Shown: positions 14,480 to 24,177, counted from the first letter of the stretch. The stretch is DNA of 64,000 nucleotides from Candidatus Poribacteria bacterium (GCA_026706025.1 JAPOZO010000056.1:186001-250000), one strand, 5' to 3'. A program made the numbers and translations. Notes: generated by a model not told the origin, from the sequence alone.

Positions 14480-15505
14480 TTGAAAAGAATGGTAATCGTT
14501 ACTAAGACCGATGCGACACAATCAGATATCGATGCTGTTGTTAAACGGATCGAAAGTGTCGGGTTGAAAGCGCAAATCTCAACTGGCGAACGGCACACGG
14601 TCATCGGTGTTATAGGAGATAAAACATTGCTTGGTGATATTCCGATAGAATCCATGTCCGGTGTTGAACGGACGATGCCGATTACAGCACCGTTCAAGTT
14701 GGCGAGCCGCGAATTTCGGGATGAACCCACAGTGATTGCAGTCAACGGCACAAAGATTGGCAGCAAGCAGGTCCCTGTTATCGCCGGTCCGTGTGCAGTA
14801 GAGAGTACAGAACAGATCGTGACCATCGCTCGGCTCGTTGAAAAAGCAGGTGCGAGTTTCATCAGGGGCGGTGCCTTTAAACCGAGAACGGGACCTTATA
14901 GTTTCCAAGGCTACGGTGAAAGCGCGCTCAAGATGCTACAAGAAGCAAAAGACGAAACTGGACTCGGTATTGTCACCGAAGTCATGACACCACACGAAGT
15001 CGAACTCGTCGGCGAATACACAGACATGTTCCAGCTCGGGACCCGGAACATGACCAATTTTTATCTCTTGCGCGAAGTCGGACAGGCGCAGAAACCGGTG
15101 ATCCTCAAGCGTGGGATGTCCTCAACAATCGAAGAGTGGCTGCTCGCTGCTGAATATATTCTCGCAGAAGGCAACCCGGATGTTATTCTATGTGAGCGCG
15201 GCATTCGTACATTTGAACCCCATACGCGTAACACGCTTGATCTGAATGCGGTTCCTGTTATTCACGAATTAAGCCATCTGCCAATTGTCGTTGATCCAAG
15301 CCACGGCACCGGTATTCGGAGTTTGGTGTGTGATATGACGAAGGCATCTGTGGCTGCAGGTGCCGATGGACTGTTACTTGAAGTACATCATGACCCTGAT
15401 CATTCAATGACAGGAGATGGCGCACAATCGTTGTTCCCAGATCAATTTGAGACACTCATGCGAGAGCTGAAACCGATTGCTATCGCTGTCGGACGTGAAA
15501 TGTAA
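14480..15505 (+). CDS. aroF: 3-deoxy-7-phosphoheptulonate (DAHP) synthase, type I beta
   Basis: 341 residues. It condenses PEP and erythrose-4-phosphate in the first step of aromatic synthesis. Residues 1-70 form the ferredoxin-like regulatory domain ('MVIVTKTDATQSDIDAVVKRIESVGL'), which in the Thermotoga-type enzymes mediates Tyr/Phe feedback; the barrel follows with 'VIAGPCAVES', 'IRGGAFKPRTGPYSFQGYG', 'LKRGMSSTIEEWL', 'LCERGIRTFE' and 'VVDPSHGTG'. The start is the TTG at 14480 four bases after GGAGG, or the ATG at 14489. It is controlled by the attenuator just upstream, so Tyr would act at both transcription and enzyme level. leuA follows after a repeat element. Confidence 0.95.
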   Translation: MKRMVIVTKTDATQSDIDAVVKRIESVGLKAQISTGERHTVIGVIGDKTLLGDIPIESMSGVERTMPITAPFKLASREFRDEPTVIAVNGTKIGSKQVPVIAGPCAVESTEQIVTIARLVEKAGASFIRGGAFKPRTGPYSFQGYGESALKMLQEAKDETGLGIVTEVMTPHEVELVGEYTDMFQLGTRNMTNFYLLREVGQAQKPVILKRGMSSTIEEWLLAAEYILAEGNPDVILCERGIRTFEPHTRNTLDLNAVPVIHELSHLPIVVDPSHGTGIRSLVCDMTKASVAAGADGLLLEVHHDPDHSMTGDGAQSLFPDQFETLMRELKPIAIAVGREM

Positions 15506-15512
15506 AGAATAG

Positions 15513-15641
15513 TCGTCAGTTTTCAGTACTCAGTTTTCAGGTGATCACTTGTGGCAGTCCAGTTGACTGTAGCTGCCACACAAACCCTCTTAACTGTTCT
15601 CACTGCGAAGCATGACAACTGATAACTGACGACTCTAAACT
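15513..15641. repeat. MITE-like element of the TCAGTT repeat family
   Basis: A 130-bp element with terminal inverted repeats (GTCGTCAGTTTTCAGT at the left, ACTGATAACTGACGAC at the right), an inner TGTGGCAG...CTGCCACA palindrome and the recurring 'CTCTTAACTG' and 'CTCACTGCGAAGCATGA' words. It fills the aroF-leuA gap. Relatives fill the gaps at 36213, 46000, 49343, 50778, 51772, 52390, 53612 and 55434. Confidence 0.75.
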
Positions 15642-15654
15642 GGAGGAAAGAGCC

Positions 15655-17208
15655 TTGGACGATTTTGAAACCAACCAGCAGAAAGTCTATATTTTTGATA
15701 CAACGCTCCGTGATGCCGAGCAGACTCCCGGTGCTGCTCTTGGTATCCAGGAAAAACTCGAAATTGCCAAGCATCTCGCCAAATTAAATGTTGATGTCAT
15801 TGAAGCTGGATTCCCAATTTCGTCACCGGGTGACTTTGAAGCTGTCAAACGGATAGCCAACGAGGTTGAAGGACCGGAAATTTGCGCCCTCTCTCGCGTT
15901 GTAGAGAAAGACATTACGGCTGCATGGAAAGCGATTGAGGACGCGCCGCGCGCCCGTATCCATACCTTTGTCGGTACATCGCCGATTCACATGGGACGCA
16001 TCACACGGACAACCCCCGAAGATACACTCCGGATGGCAACGGATGCTGTTGCCTATGCTAAGCGTCTCTGTGAAGGACACTCGGATGCGAATGTAGAATT
16101 TTCACCGATGGACGCAGGGCGGACAGAGTTAGCGTTTCTTTATGAAGTCGTTGAAGCGACTATCGCTGCAGGTGCAACGGTCGTCAATATCCCAGAAACC
16201 GTCGGGTGGACAGTCCCAACGGAATTTGGCGACCTGATTAAAGGCATCATGGAAAATGTCCCGAACGTTGACGATGCCATTATTAGTGTTCATTGTCATA
16301 ACGATCTCGGATTGGCAGTAGCCAACAGTCTTATCGCGATTGAGCAAGGCGCGCGTCAGGTAGAATGCACAATCAACGGGCTCGGAGAACGCGCCGGGAA
16401 CACCTCACTTGAAGAGGTCGTTATGGCAATCCGAACGCGGCGAGACTATTTCAAAGAATATTATACCGAGATTAACGCCAAAGAGATTGTCCCGATTAGT
16501 CGGCGTGTGAGCCGAACGATGGGTATTTCCGTGCAACCGAACAAAGCGATTGTCGGCGCGAACGCCTTCGCACACAGTTCGGGTATCCATCAGGACGGGA
16601 TCATCAAATCACGCGTAACGTTTGAGATCATTGACCCGAAAGAGATCGGTTGGAAAGAGAGTCAACTCATCCTCAGCCCGCGTTCCGGACGCAACGCACT
16701 CAGACACCGACTCAGCGAACTCGGCTATGAAGTGGATGCTGAACAGTTAGACAAAGTCTATGAAAGATTCCTGAGGGTCGCTGATAAGAAGAAAGCGGTG
16801 CAGGATGCCGACCTTGAAGCGATCATGAGCGATGAGATTCGCGCAATCCCTGCTGTCTTTGAACTTGATTATATTCAAGTCGTCAGTGGAACGAAAATTT
16901 CGCCGACAACGACAGTCGGGATTCGGACGGAAGACGGTGTGGTTGAAAAAGCCTCAACTGGAGACGGCCCCGTTGATGCGGCGTTTAAGGCGATTGGTCA
17001 GGTTGTTGACATCCAACTGAACCTCATCGACTACCAGATCCGTTCCGTAACCGAAGGCGAAGACGCTATCGGTGAAGTCTCGTTGAAGGTACAAGACAAC
17101 GGACACATCATCACAGGACACGGTGCCAGCACAGACATCATTGAGGCAAGTGCCCGGGCATATATTCACGCTGTTAATAAGTTAATCCAGATCCGCTCTG
17201 AAGGATAA
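15655..17208 (+). CDS. leuA: 2-isopropylmalate synthase
   Basis: 517 residues. It condenses acetyl-CoA with 2-oxoisovalerate, the first committed step of leucine synthesis. The TIM barrel carries 'IFDTTLRDAEQTPGAALG' (metal Asp and catalytic Arg), 'HCHNDLGLAVANSL' (metal His pair) and 'NGLGERAGNTSLEEV'; a linker follows and then the C-terminal LeuA dimer domain (from about residue 380; 'ELDYIQVVSGTKISPTTTVGI') that binds leucine for feedback. The TTG start at 15655 is preceded by GGAGGAAAGAGCC. No leucine-rich leader peptide is visible upstream; the gap to aroF is a repeat element. Confidence 0.96.
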   Translation: MDDFETNQQKVYIFDTTLRDAEQTPGAALGIQEKLEIAKHLAKLNVDVIEAGFPISSPGDFEAVKRIANEVEGPEICALSRVVEKDITAAWKAIEDAPRARIHTFVGTSPIHMGRITRTTPEDTLRMATDAVAYAKRLCEGHSDANVEFSPMDAGRTELAFLYEVVEATIAAGATVVNIPETVGWTVPTEFGDLIKGIMENVPNVDDAIISVHCHNDLGLAVANSLIAIEQGARQVECTINGLGERAGNTSLEEVVMAIRTRRDYFKEYYTEINAKEIVPISRRVSRTMGISVQPNKAIVGANAFAHSSGIHQDGIIKSRVTFEIIDPKEIGWKESQLILSPRSGRNALRHRLSELGYEVDAEQLDKVYERFLRVADKKKAVQDADLEAIMSDEIRAIPAVFELDYIQVVSGTKISPTTTVGIRTEDGVVEKASTGDGPVDAAFKAIGQVVDIQLNLIDYQIRSVTEGEDAIGEVSLKVQDNGHIITGHGASTDIIEASARAYIHAVNKLIQIRSEG

Positions 17209-17235
17209 GAAGTTAGGATTTACACAAATGCCTTT

Positions 17236-17262
17236 GCTGGCGAGGTTTATAACCTCGCCAGC
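17236..17262. repeat. perfect 12-bp inverted repeat (CGCTGGCG family)
   Basis: GCTGGCGAGGTT and AACCTCGCCAGC flank a TAT loop. Related palindromes occur at 24205-24240 and 25320-25350 in the BMP gene spacers. No T-run follows, so it is listed as a repeat, though it could protect or end the leuA transcript. Confidence 0.6.
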
Positions 17263-17350
17263 GGCGCGTTATGAAGAGATTGCTTGAAAATGGGATAAAT
17301 TTTTTCAACGACAATCTATCTTGACACGAGTTGTGTGAGGGGAAAATTCA

Positions 17351-17791
17351 ATGTTGAGAACATCGTTCGTATACATATTAGTCATCGTGTCTTTCATTTC
17401 CATAGGATGTGGAACGATAGGTGTATCTAAACGAGATACAAGCGATCCAAATGTTGCCTTATCTTTTTCAGAGGTATTAAACGATCCTGAAATGTATATA
17501 GATAAGGTATTAACCTTTGAGGCAGTTGTAAAGCACACACGTTATGGAAGTAATGTAGAGTTATACACCAACAATAAACTTAGACTGTTCTCCATTACCA
17601 CGCATGGTGCTGGTCTTCATAGCATGGATGAAAATGGCGAGGAAGTAGAAATTTTACCGAATGAGAAATATAGATTCAAATGTAGGATTTACGAGATTAA
17701 AATTGATCAGCACAGTATATGGGATATTCAAGCGGAATTTATTGTTTCGGATGAAAAGAAGATATTGCATCAACCAGAACTTGTAAATTAA
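17351..17791 (+). CDS. small lipoprotein, unknown function
   Basis: 146 residues with a signal sequence ending in the lipobox 'FISIGC'. The mature part has a beta-rich middle ('MYIDKVLTFEAVVKHTRYGSNVELYTNNKLRLFSI') that resembles OB-fold tRNA_anti-like periplasmic proteins, but I would not assign the family firmly. Codon use is more AT-rich than in leuA, hinting at a different history. A strong terminator follows. Confidence 0.65.
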   Translation: MLRTSFVYILVIVSFISIGCGTIGVSKRDTSDPNVALSFSEVLNDPEMYIDKVLTFEAVVKHTRYGSNVELYTNNKLRLFSITTHGAGLHSMDENGEEVEILPNEKYRFKCRIYEIKIDQHSIWDIQAEFIVSDEKKILHQPELVN

Positions 17792-17830
17792 ACAGTTAAA
17801 TCTTTTCAATAGTGAAATAGTGACAGATCA

Positions 17831-17864
17831 AGCCCTGTTGGACAATCCGACAGGGCTTTTTGTT
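17831..17864 (+). terminator. intrinsic terminator
   Basis: AGCCCTGTTGGA (17831-17842) pairs with TCCGACAGGGCT (17846-17857), one G-U, around CAA, followed by a T-rich tail. It ends the lipoprotein transcript before the convergent pepA. Confidence 0.88.
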
Positions 17865-17882
17865 GTAGTATAGCAAAGAAAT

Positions 17883-19370
17883 CTACCAGTCTTCAACCAA
17901 TTGCACCAACAACCGCACGCCGTAGCCTGACGCACCTTCAGGGATATACGTAGAGCCTTTCATACCCCAAGCAGTGCCAGCGATGTCGAGGTGCACCCAC
18001 GGATAGTCTTCTGCGAACTTCTTGAGAAACGCGCCTCCGGCAATCGTGCCAGCCGTGCCGTCGCCGATGTTCTGCACATCCGCGACCTTGCTTTTAACGC
18101 CTTCATCGTAATCGTCCCAGAGCGGTAGTTCCCAGACCCGTTCGTGCGTTTTTTCAGCTGCGGACTTTACTTTCCCCATGAGTTCTGGATCTGTCCCCAA
18201 TGCCCCCGCTGCGATATGTCCTAAAGTACCAATCACGGCACCCGTGAGTGTGGCTAAGTCAACAACACCTTTTGGGTTATACTGTGCCGTCCATCCAAGC
18301 GCATCCGCTAACACGAGTCGTCCCTCAGCATCGGTGTTAAGAATCTCAATCGTTTTACCGCCATAAGAGGTAACGACATCACCGGGCTTAATCGCCGTTC
18401 CACTCGGCATATTTTCGGTCGCGGCAACGATACCAATGACACGCACATTCGGTTTGAGTTGACCGATGACTTGCATCGCGCCGATTACAGCAGCAGCACC
18501 CGACATATCATGTTTCATCTCATGCATGCCGCTGCCGCCTTTGAGCGAGATACCACCTGTGTCAAATGTAATCCCTTTTCCGACAAGCACGACGGTATCT
18601 TGCCCTTCACCGTCAGGCGTATATTCCAGAATGATAAAGCGTGGTTCTTCGGCACTTCCTTGGGCGACAGCGAGGAGTGTTCGGAAACCTTTTTCCTCTA
18701 AGGTGGCTTTGTCAAAAATTTCACAACCGAGTCCTGTTGCCTCTGCTACCGCTTCTGCTTTGTCGGCAAGTTGCGTTGGCGTGAGATAATTTGCAGGTTG
18801 ATTGCTCAAATCACGGGCGAGCAGTGTGCCGTTAGCAATTACTTCTCCGCGCTGAGCTGCTGCTTCTACTGTTGTCTGATTGTGATCACTTTCAGTTAAG
18901 AACGTGATGGATTCAAATTTTTTCTTTTCGTCTTCATCATCGTTTCCGGTTTTGTGTTCATCAAACTGATAGAGGGCAAGGAGAGAGGCTTCCGCTGCGG
19001 CTTGTATCATTTCAGGGGTGGCTTCGTTTGGAATCGGAACAGCGGCGTTTCTTAAGCCCATATCCCGAATCGTCCGAACGGCGTGACCGGCTGTCTGACG
19101 GACTTTTTCGACAGTGAGGTCGTGATACTCACCCAAACCGACCAGTAGCACGCGAGGCGCGGTTATCACACCGTTTGTATAGAGCCAACTCGTGGTTTTC
19201 AACTTGCCTGTGAAATCGCCGAGGTTCATTCGTTCGCGAATGCGTCCACCGAGTGCCTGATCTATAGTTTGGAGCGGAGCACTATAGAAATCTGGATTCT
19301 CCAGCACACCGATGGCAATCACATCGCTCTGTTCTTGGGCAAATCCACCTGTTTTGACAGTGATGTTCAT
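17883..19370 (-). CDS. pepA: cytosolic leucyl aminopeptidase (M17)
   Basis: 495 residues. It releases N-terminal residues from peptides with two zinc or manganese ions. The N-terminal macro-like domain (to about 170) is followed by the catalytic domain with 'VLVGKGITFDTGGISLKG' (Lys and Asp ligands), 'MKHDMSGAAAVIGA', the M17 signature 'ILNTDAEGRLVLADAL' (Asp, Glu, catalytic Arg) and 'VDLATLTGA'. An acidic insert ('NDDEDEKKK') lies near residue 145. Cytosolic: no signal peptide. Confidence 0.96.
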   Translation of the reverse strand: MNITVKTGGFAQEQSDVIAIGVLENPDFYSAPLQTIDQALGGRIRERMNLGDFTGKLKTTSWLYTNGVITAPRVLLVGLGEYHDLTVEKVRQTAGHAVRTIRDMGLRNAAVPIPNEATPEMIQAAAEASLLALYQFDEHKTGNDDEDEKKKFESITFLTESDHNQTTVEAAAQRGEVIANGTLLARDLSNQPANYLTPTQLADKAEAVAEATGLGCEIFDKATLEEKGFRTLLAVAQGSAEEPRFIILEYTPDGEGQDTVVLVGKGITFDTGGISLKGGSGMHEMKHDMSGAAAVIGAMQVIGQLKPNVRVIGIVAATENMPSGTAIKPGDVVTSYGGKTIEILNTDAEGRLVLADALGWTAQYNPKGVVDLATLTGAVIGTLGHIAAGALGTDPELMGKVKSAAEKTHERVWELPLWDDYDEGVKSKVADVQNIGDGTAGTIAGGAFLKKFAEDYPWVHLDIAGTAWGMKGSTYIPEGASGYGVRLLVQLVEDW

Positions 19371-19414
19371 ATGTTCTCCTTTTTATTTTTAAATTTTGTG
19401 TAAGCCGTACAATA

Positions 19415-19720
19415 TTAAGTTTTCCGCATACCTGTTAAAACAACTAACGGCTCTTTGCTTGTGACAGTAATCGAATGGTAGGTATTCGCAGGAACATCAA
19501 CCCTATCACCACTTTCTATAGACCCGTGTTCGTCGGCGACCTTCACATCTGCCGTGCCAGATAACACACAGACAACTTCATCTTGGGTATGGATATAATC
19601 AAGATAGGCACCGCCAGGACGACCCGACCACTCGTAGGCATTGAAGCCTTCGGTTTCTAATTGTTGCTTTAAAGCATCAACATCTACATGCTGTTCAGAC
19701 CAACGTGATTTCCAATTCAT
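19415..19720 (-). CDS. cupin-fold protein
   Basis: 101 residues. The cupin half-barrel 'DYIHTQDEVVCVLSGTADVKVADEHGSIESGDRVDVPANTYHSITV' retains one His of motif 1, the Glu and the motif 2 His, but lacks the HxH pair, so metal binding may be weak or altered. The N-terminal 'WSEQHVDVDALKQQLETEGFNAYEWSGRPG' is shared with small cupins of unknown role. It lies 45 bp upstream of pepA on the same strand. Confidence 0.72.
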   Translation of the reverse strand: MNWKSRWSEQHVDVDALKQQLETEGFNAYEWSGRPGGAYLDYIHTQDEVVCVLSGTADVKVADEHGSIESGDRVDVPANTYHSITVTSKEPLVVLTGMRKT

Positions 19721-19824
19721 GAAGCATCTCCTTGGTTGGTTTATTGGTGAGAGATTTCTGTGGATATTATACCGTTTCTGAAATTATATCCTGCACTCAC
19801 GCCTCATATTAAAATGAACCACCC

Positions 19825-20223
19825 TCACTCAATTTCTACGATCTGAATATTATTTCCGCAAGTATCATCGAAAACAGCAAAAATTGTTGTTCCTATCTCA
19901 GTAGGTTCTACACTGAATTCGACGCCAAGGTTGATTAATCGCTCATATTCTTCCTGAACGTTTTCCACACTGAATTGGGTATATGGAAGCCCTGCATTAA
20001 ATAAAGCTTTTTGATACGTTCCGGCGGGTTTAAAATGGTTATCAGATAATGGTTCTAATAAAAGTTCAGGCCCGTCTTGTTCTTCTTTTGCTACTACCGT
20101 AAGCCATCTGTCACCATTTTCTAAGGGAATGTCCCTCTTCTTGACAAATCCCAATTTTTCAGTATAAAACTTTAGCGCACTTTCCTGATCTTTAACGAAA
20201 ATGGCGGTTACTCTAATTTTCAT
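19825..20223 (-). CDS. VOC (glyoxalase/bleomycin resistance) family protein
   Basis: 132 residues with the paired beta-alpha-beta-beta-beta modules of the vicinal-oxygen-chelate fold: 'VTAIFVKDQESALKFYTEKLGF' at the start and 'TIFAVFDDTCGNNIQIVEIE' at the end. The 'KAGTYQKALFNAGLPYTQFSVENVQEEYERL' type linker is that of single-chain glyoxalase-like proteins with unknown substrate. The 20224-20356 gap upstream holds no gene. Confidence 0.85.
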   Translation of the reverse strand: MKIRVTAIFVKDQESALKFYTEKLGFVKKRDIPLENGDRWLTVVAKEEQDGPELLLEPLSDNHFKPAGTYQKALFNAGLPYTQFSVENVQEEYERLINLGVEFSVEPTEIGTTIFAVFDDTCGNNIQIVEIE

Positions 20224-20356
20224 AATGTTATTTACCTCGAATTCGCCCGATGAAGCGAACTTTTTTTACAATTTCACTTAAACTTGCTTAAATGAAGATT
20301 TTAGAATTTAATTCGGTACTGTCCTAAACGGCTCTTACGCGACAACTGAAAACCCA

Positions 20357-23056
20357 CTAAAGTGGCTCCAACCGCACCGGACACACTTTTAATTCAGCCG
20401 TGTGCGTAATCGGATCATAACCAGAACCTGTCAATAGGTTAACTGGAACATCTGCAAAACTGAAACTGGCAAAGACGGTGCCACGCGGCGAACGGTTCGT
20501 CGATTTGACTTTGATGTTGATACTGCCGCGCGCACTACTCATTTTACACCATTCGCCATCCGTTAATTCCCACTTCTCAAGGTCTGCTGGATTGACTTCA
20601 AGCGATTCTTCCGACAAGAGGTAATCAATCCCTTGTGCCCTACCCGTCTGTGTTCGTGTGTGATAGGACTGCAAGCGTCTCCCTGTTGTGAGCCATACCG
20701 GGAAGTCTTCACTAATTGTCTCAGCCGGGTCTCGGTAATGGACGTTTGAAAAAATACCACGACCGTTGATGAACGATTCTTCATGTAGCCGTGGCGTACC
20801 CGGATGTTCCTTGTGCGGCACGGGCCATTGGTATTCACTCTTGTCAATGCGTTCCCAATCTAATCCTGCGTAAATCGGTGAAACCCGACAGAGTTCATTG
20901 AAAATCGGCTTCGGTGCGTTAAAATCAAACCCTTCAAACCCAAGACGTTGGGCAATCTGACAAATAATCCACCAATCCGGTTTCGCCTCACCCGGTGGCG
21001 GGACTGCAGCGCGCATCCGTTGGACCCGGCGTTCCGTATTTGTGCAGACCCCATCTGTTTCACCCCATGCGGTCGCGGGTAGCACCACATCGGCAAGTTC
21101 GGCGGTTTCGGTGAGGAAAATATCAATAACCACGAGATGATCCAACGAACGGAGCGCGTGCTCACAATGTTCTCGATCCGGATCGGAGAGCAATGTGTTT
21201 TCGCCATCAATGAGCATCGCATGGATGCTGTCACCACAAAGTTCTAAGGCGGTCACTTTAGTGATACCCTTCTCTAAATCAATGGCTCTGCCATATTCTG
21301 CTTTGAACTTCGCCTGATACTCTGGATCCGTAACGGCTTGGAAGCCGGGGTAGTTGTTTGGCAGTGCGCCGCTGTCGCCCGCACCTTGAATGTTGTTTTG
21401 CCCGCGCATCGGGTTGATACCCGTTCCCTCGCGCCCGACATTCCCGGTCATCAAGGCGAGATTGCAGAGGCTCTGAACATTCTCAACGCCACAGATATGT
21501 TCTGTGATCCCAAGCGTGTAGTAGATGGCTCCCTTATTCGCGCCACCGTACCACATCGCTGCTGTCTCAATATCCTTTGCGGGTACACCCGTAATCGTTT
21601 CTGCCCATTCCGGTGTCCACTGGCTGATATGCTCAAAGAATTCGTCAAACCCAGTCGTGCGATTTTCGATAAAATCTTCGTCAATCAAGCCTTCGCGGGC
21701 GATCACGTGTGCCATCCCAAGGAGTAGTGCTGTGTCGGAACCGACGCGGAGCGGTAGGTAGAGATGCGACAACTCCGCCAACCCGATGCGTCTCGGATCC
21801 GCGACGATGAGTTTCGCACCACGGGCGATTGCCTTCTTAAGCCCCGTTGCTGCAACAGGGTGACATTCTGTCATATTTGTGCCGATGCAGAAGATGACCT
21901 CCGGCTTCTGCATATCAACGAGCGGATTAGACATCGCGCCACGTCCGATTGTCGCTGCCAGACCGGCAACGGTCGGCGCGTGTCAGGCACGGCTGCAGTT
22001 GTCGATGTAGTTGCTCCCGAACCCGACACGGATAAACTTCTGCATCAGATACGCAGCTTCACTCGGTGCGCGCCCAGAAGCGATGCCGTAGATACTGTGT
22101 CTACCGTGTTCAGCATTGGCTTGTTGGAAACCTTCAGCGGCTTTGTCAAGCGCGTCTTCCCATGTAGCTTCGTGGAGCTCGCCGTCGTCTCCACGGATGA
22201 GTGGGGTTTTCAACCGGTCCGAGTGCTGCACAAAGTCGTAAGCAAACTGACCTTTAACACAGAGCGCGCCTTGGTTCGCAGGCCCATCCATGGCGGGATG
22301 AATACCAACAATTTTCTCATTTTTTGTGAGTATATCAACGGAACAACCGACCCCACAATACGGGCAGATAGTGCGGGTTTTGTCAGGGATGGTGTCCGCG
22401 ACTTCATCCGCTGCGCGAAGTGCTTTCTTGTCGGCGAGTGCACCGGTCGGGCAGGTCTGGATACACTGCCCGCAAAAAGTGCAAGCGGAATCCTTTAAGA
22501 GACCATCAAATTCAGTCGTAATCTGTGTATGGAAGCCGCGGTTCATGACGTTAATAGCGTGGTCACCCTCTTGTTCAGCACAGACGCGGACGCACCGATA
22601 ACACGAGATACAAAGTTCATAATCTCTGAGGATAAACGGGTTATCATCTTCGGTTTTATTACTGCCGGATTTCGCACCTGTCATACGGGTGCCGTTTATT
22701 GCGTACTTATCGCGGAGGTCCGCGAGTTCACCAGCAGCATAACCGCGCAATGGGGACACATCAACTTCGCGATTCTCGCTAACAACCATCTCCAGCAGCG
22801 TCTTCCGGTACGCCTCTATTGTATCAGTGGCTGTCCGCACTACCATTCCGGGTGTAGCTTGCGTCGTACAAGATGCCACAGGGTTTCGCGCACCTTCTAA
22901 CTCGACGATGCAAAGGCGACAACCACCGAAAGGCTCAAGCCTCGGATCATAGCAGAGCGTTGGAATCTCTTTTTCATGGCGTTGCGCAACCTCAAGAATC
23001 GTTTCATCCTCGGAGAAGGTAACTTCAACACCATCAATTTCTATTTTATCTTTCAT
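20357..23056 (-). CDS. fdhA: selenocysteine formate dehydrogenase, catalytic subunit with NuoG-like N-terminus
   Basis: One 899-residue protein split by an in-frame TGA at 21983-21985 (codon 358). Around it the sequence 'NCSRA-U-HAPTVAGLAATIGRGAMSN' matches the E. coli FdhF active site, where Sec ligates molybdenum and His follows. Before it: a [2Fe-2S] domain (Cys35, 46, 49, 63), two [4Fe-4S] clusters (Cys149/152/155/159 and 192/195/198/202) and the molybdopterin-domain cluster (Cys231/234/238/266). After it come the bis-MGD domains ending in the MopB dinucleotide-binding barrel. This is the cytosolic FdhA/NuoG-like architecture, transferring formate electrons onward. Start 23056 has GAGG nine bases upstream. 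It follows the third BMP gene by 50 bp. Confidence 0.93.
21953..21971 (-). promoter_or_regulatory. bacterial SECIS hairpin of fdhA
   Basis: Read on the minus strand, CGTTGCC pairs with GGCAGCG (one G-U) around a GGTCT loop, eleven bases after the Sec codon. The GGUCU loop is the same as in the E. coli fdhF SECIS, where SelB binds. Confidence 0.75.
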
Positions 23057-23106
23057 CGCTATAAACCTCAATGTGTCGCGACCCGAGATCGCTCCTACCA
23101 AACGGG

Positions 23107-24177
23107 TTATTCCGCCGCACTAAAATTGATTTGTGGCACCGCTAATGTACCGGCAAGAATTTGCTGTCTCGCTGCCTCAACCTTTTGTTGTACCTCTTCA
23201 GGCACCTGAGATTTCAGCTCTGGGTTATAGGTCAAAGCGATTGCACCGTCGGTTGTCATTGTAAAGACATAGAGTTTAGATTCAAATGTCCCTGCCTTGA
23301 CAGCCGTTGCGAGTTGTATATAGGCTTTCGGTGTAATCACGGCATTAGCAAGCACTGCCCGAGGAGAGACAGCACTTTGATCGCGGTTGGCACCGAAGGA
23401 ATAGGCGGTTTTGCCAGCGTCCTGCGCCATGATAACTGCTTCGAACACACCGAGTCCAGCCTCATTCGCGTTGTGAAAAATGAAGTCAACGCCTTCCTGA
23501 ATCTGTGTGGTAGCGATATCTCTTGCCTTAGCAATGCTCTCCCAGTCGCCAACATAAGCCCGTTGCAGGACAGCATTAGGGTTGACACTTTTCACACCGC
23601 CTTCAAACGCCATAAACACGCTACTACCAGACGGAAGTTCCTGGCCACCAACCATCCCGATCTTATCGGTTTGGGTCATCAGACCGGCTATCATCCCCAA
23701 CAGATAGGTGGCTTGTTCAAGCCGAAAGACAATCGGGGAGACATTCTCACGAATAGCTCCACTTGCGCCCGCAGACGTAATGAAGATGATTTCAGGATAA
23801 TCTTGCGCGACGGCTATCGCTGCCTCCTGATACTCGTAGCCGTGCCCGAAAATGAGGCGGTAGCCATCCATAGCATAGGCACGAAAGTCTGTTTCCCAGA
23901 CATCAGGCGTTAAACTCTCGACGTAGTCTATTTCGGCACCGAGTTCGGCTTCGATCGCTGTTAAGCCATCGTGCGCCAAGGCGTTCCAACCTTGATCCTT
24001 AATGGAACCCGGTAGGAGCATACCAACTTTGAATGTTCCGGGTTCTGGCGTGTAGATAATTTTGCTGCTATCCTGAACTCTCTCGCAACCGCTTATAGAC
24101 CCGATGACGAAGAGACATACGATTAGGACTGAACGTCCAAGTTTATCTAACAAATTCCGATAAATTCGTTGTTTCAC
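23107..24177 (-). CDS. BMP/PnrA-family substrate-binding lipoprotein, copy 3
   Basis: 356 residues with a lipobox ('IGSISGC'), so membrane-anchored, unlike its two neighbours. The BMP core reads 'FKVGMLLPGSIKDQGWNALAHDGLTAIEAELGAEIDYVES', 'GYRLIFGHGYEYQEAAIAVAQDYPEIIFITSAG', 'KIGMVGGQELPSGSSVFMAFEGGVKSVNPNA' and 'VDFIFHNANEAGLGVFEAVIMAQD'. The family (PnrA, BmpA, Med) binds purine nucleosides or related ligands for an ABC importer; the matching ATPase and permeases lie at 29203-36213. Third of three tandem copies reading leftwards. Confidence 0.9.
   Translation of the reverse strand: MKQRIYRNLLDKLGRSVLIVCLFVIGSISGCERVQDSSKIIYTPEPGTFKVGMLLPGSIKDQGWNALAHDGLTAIEAELGAEIDYVESLTPDVWETDFRAYAMDGYRLIFGHGYEYQEAAIAVAQDYPEIIFITSAGASGAIRENVSPIVFRLEQATYLLGMIAGLMTQTDKIGMVGGQELPSGSSVFMAFEGGVKSVNPNAVLQRAYVGDWESIAKARDIATTQIQEGVDFIFHNANEAGLGVFEAVIMAQDAGKTAYSFGANRDQSAVSPRAVLANAVITPKAYIQLATAVKAGTFESKLYVFTMTTDGAIALTYNPELKSQVPEEVQQKVEAARQQILAGTLAVPQINFSAAE

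Noticed and set aside
15506-15654. Leucine attenuator before leuA
   Set aside because: No Leu-rich leader peptide; the region is an element of the repeat family and its hairpins lack T-runs.
20224-20356. A gene between the VOC protein and fdhA
   Set aside because: AT-rich, stop-dense in all frames, only a possible fdhA 3' end and part of the repeat family (CAACTGAAAACCC).
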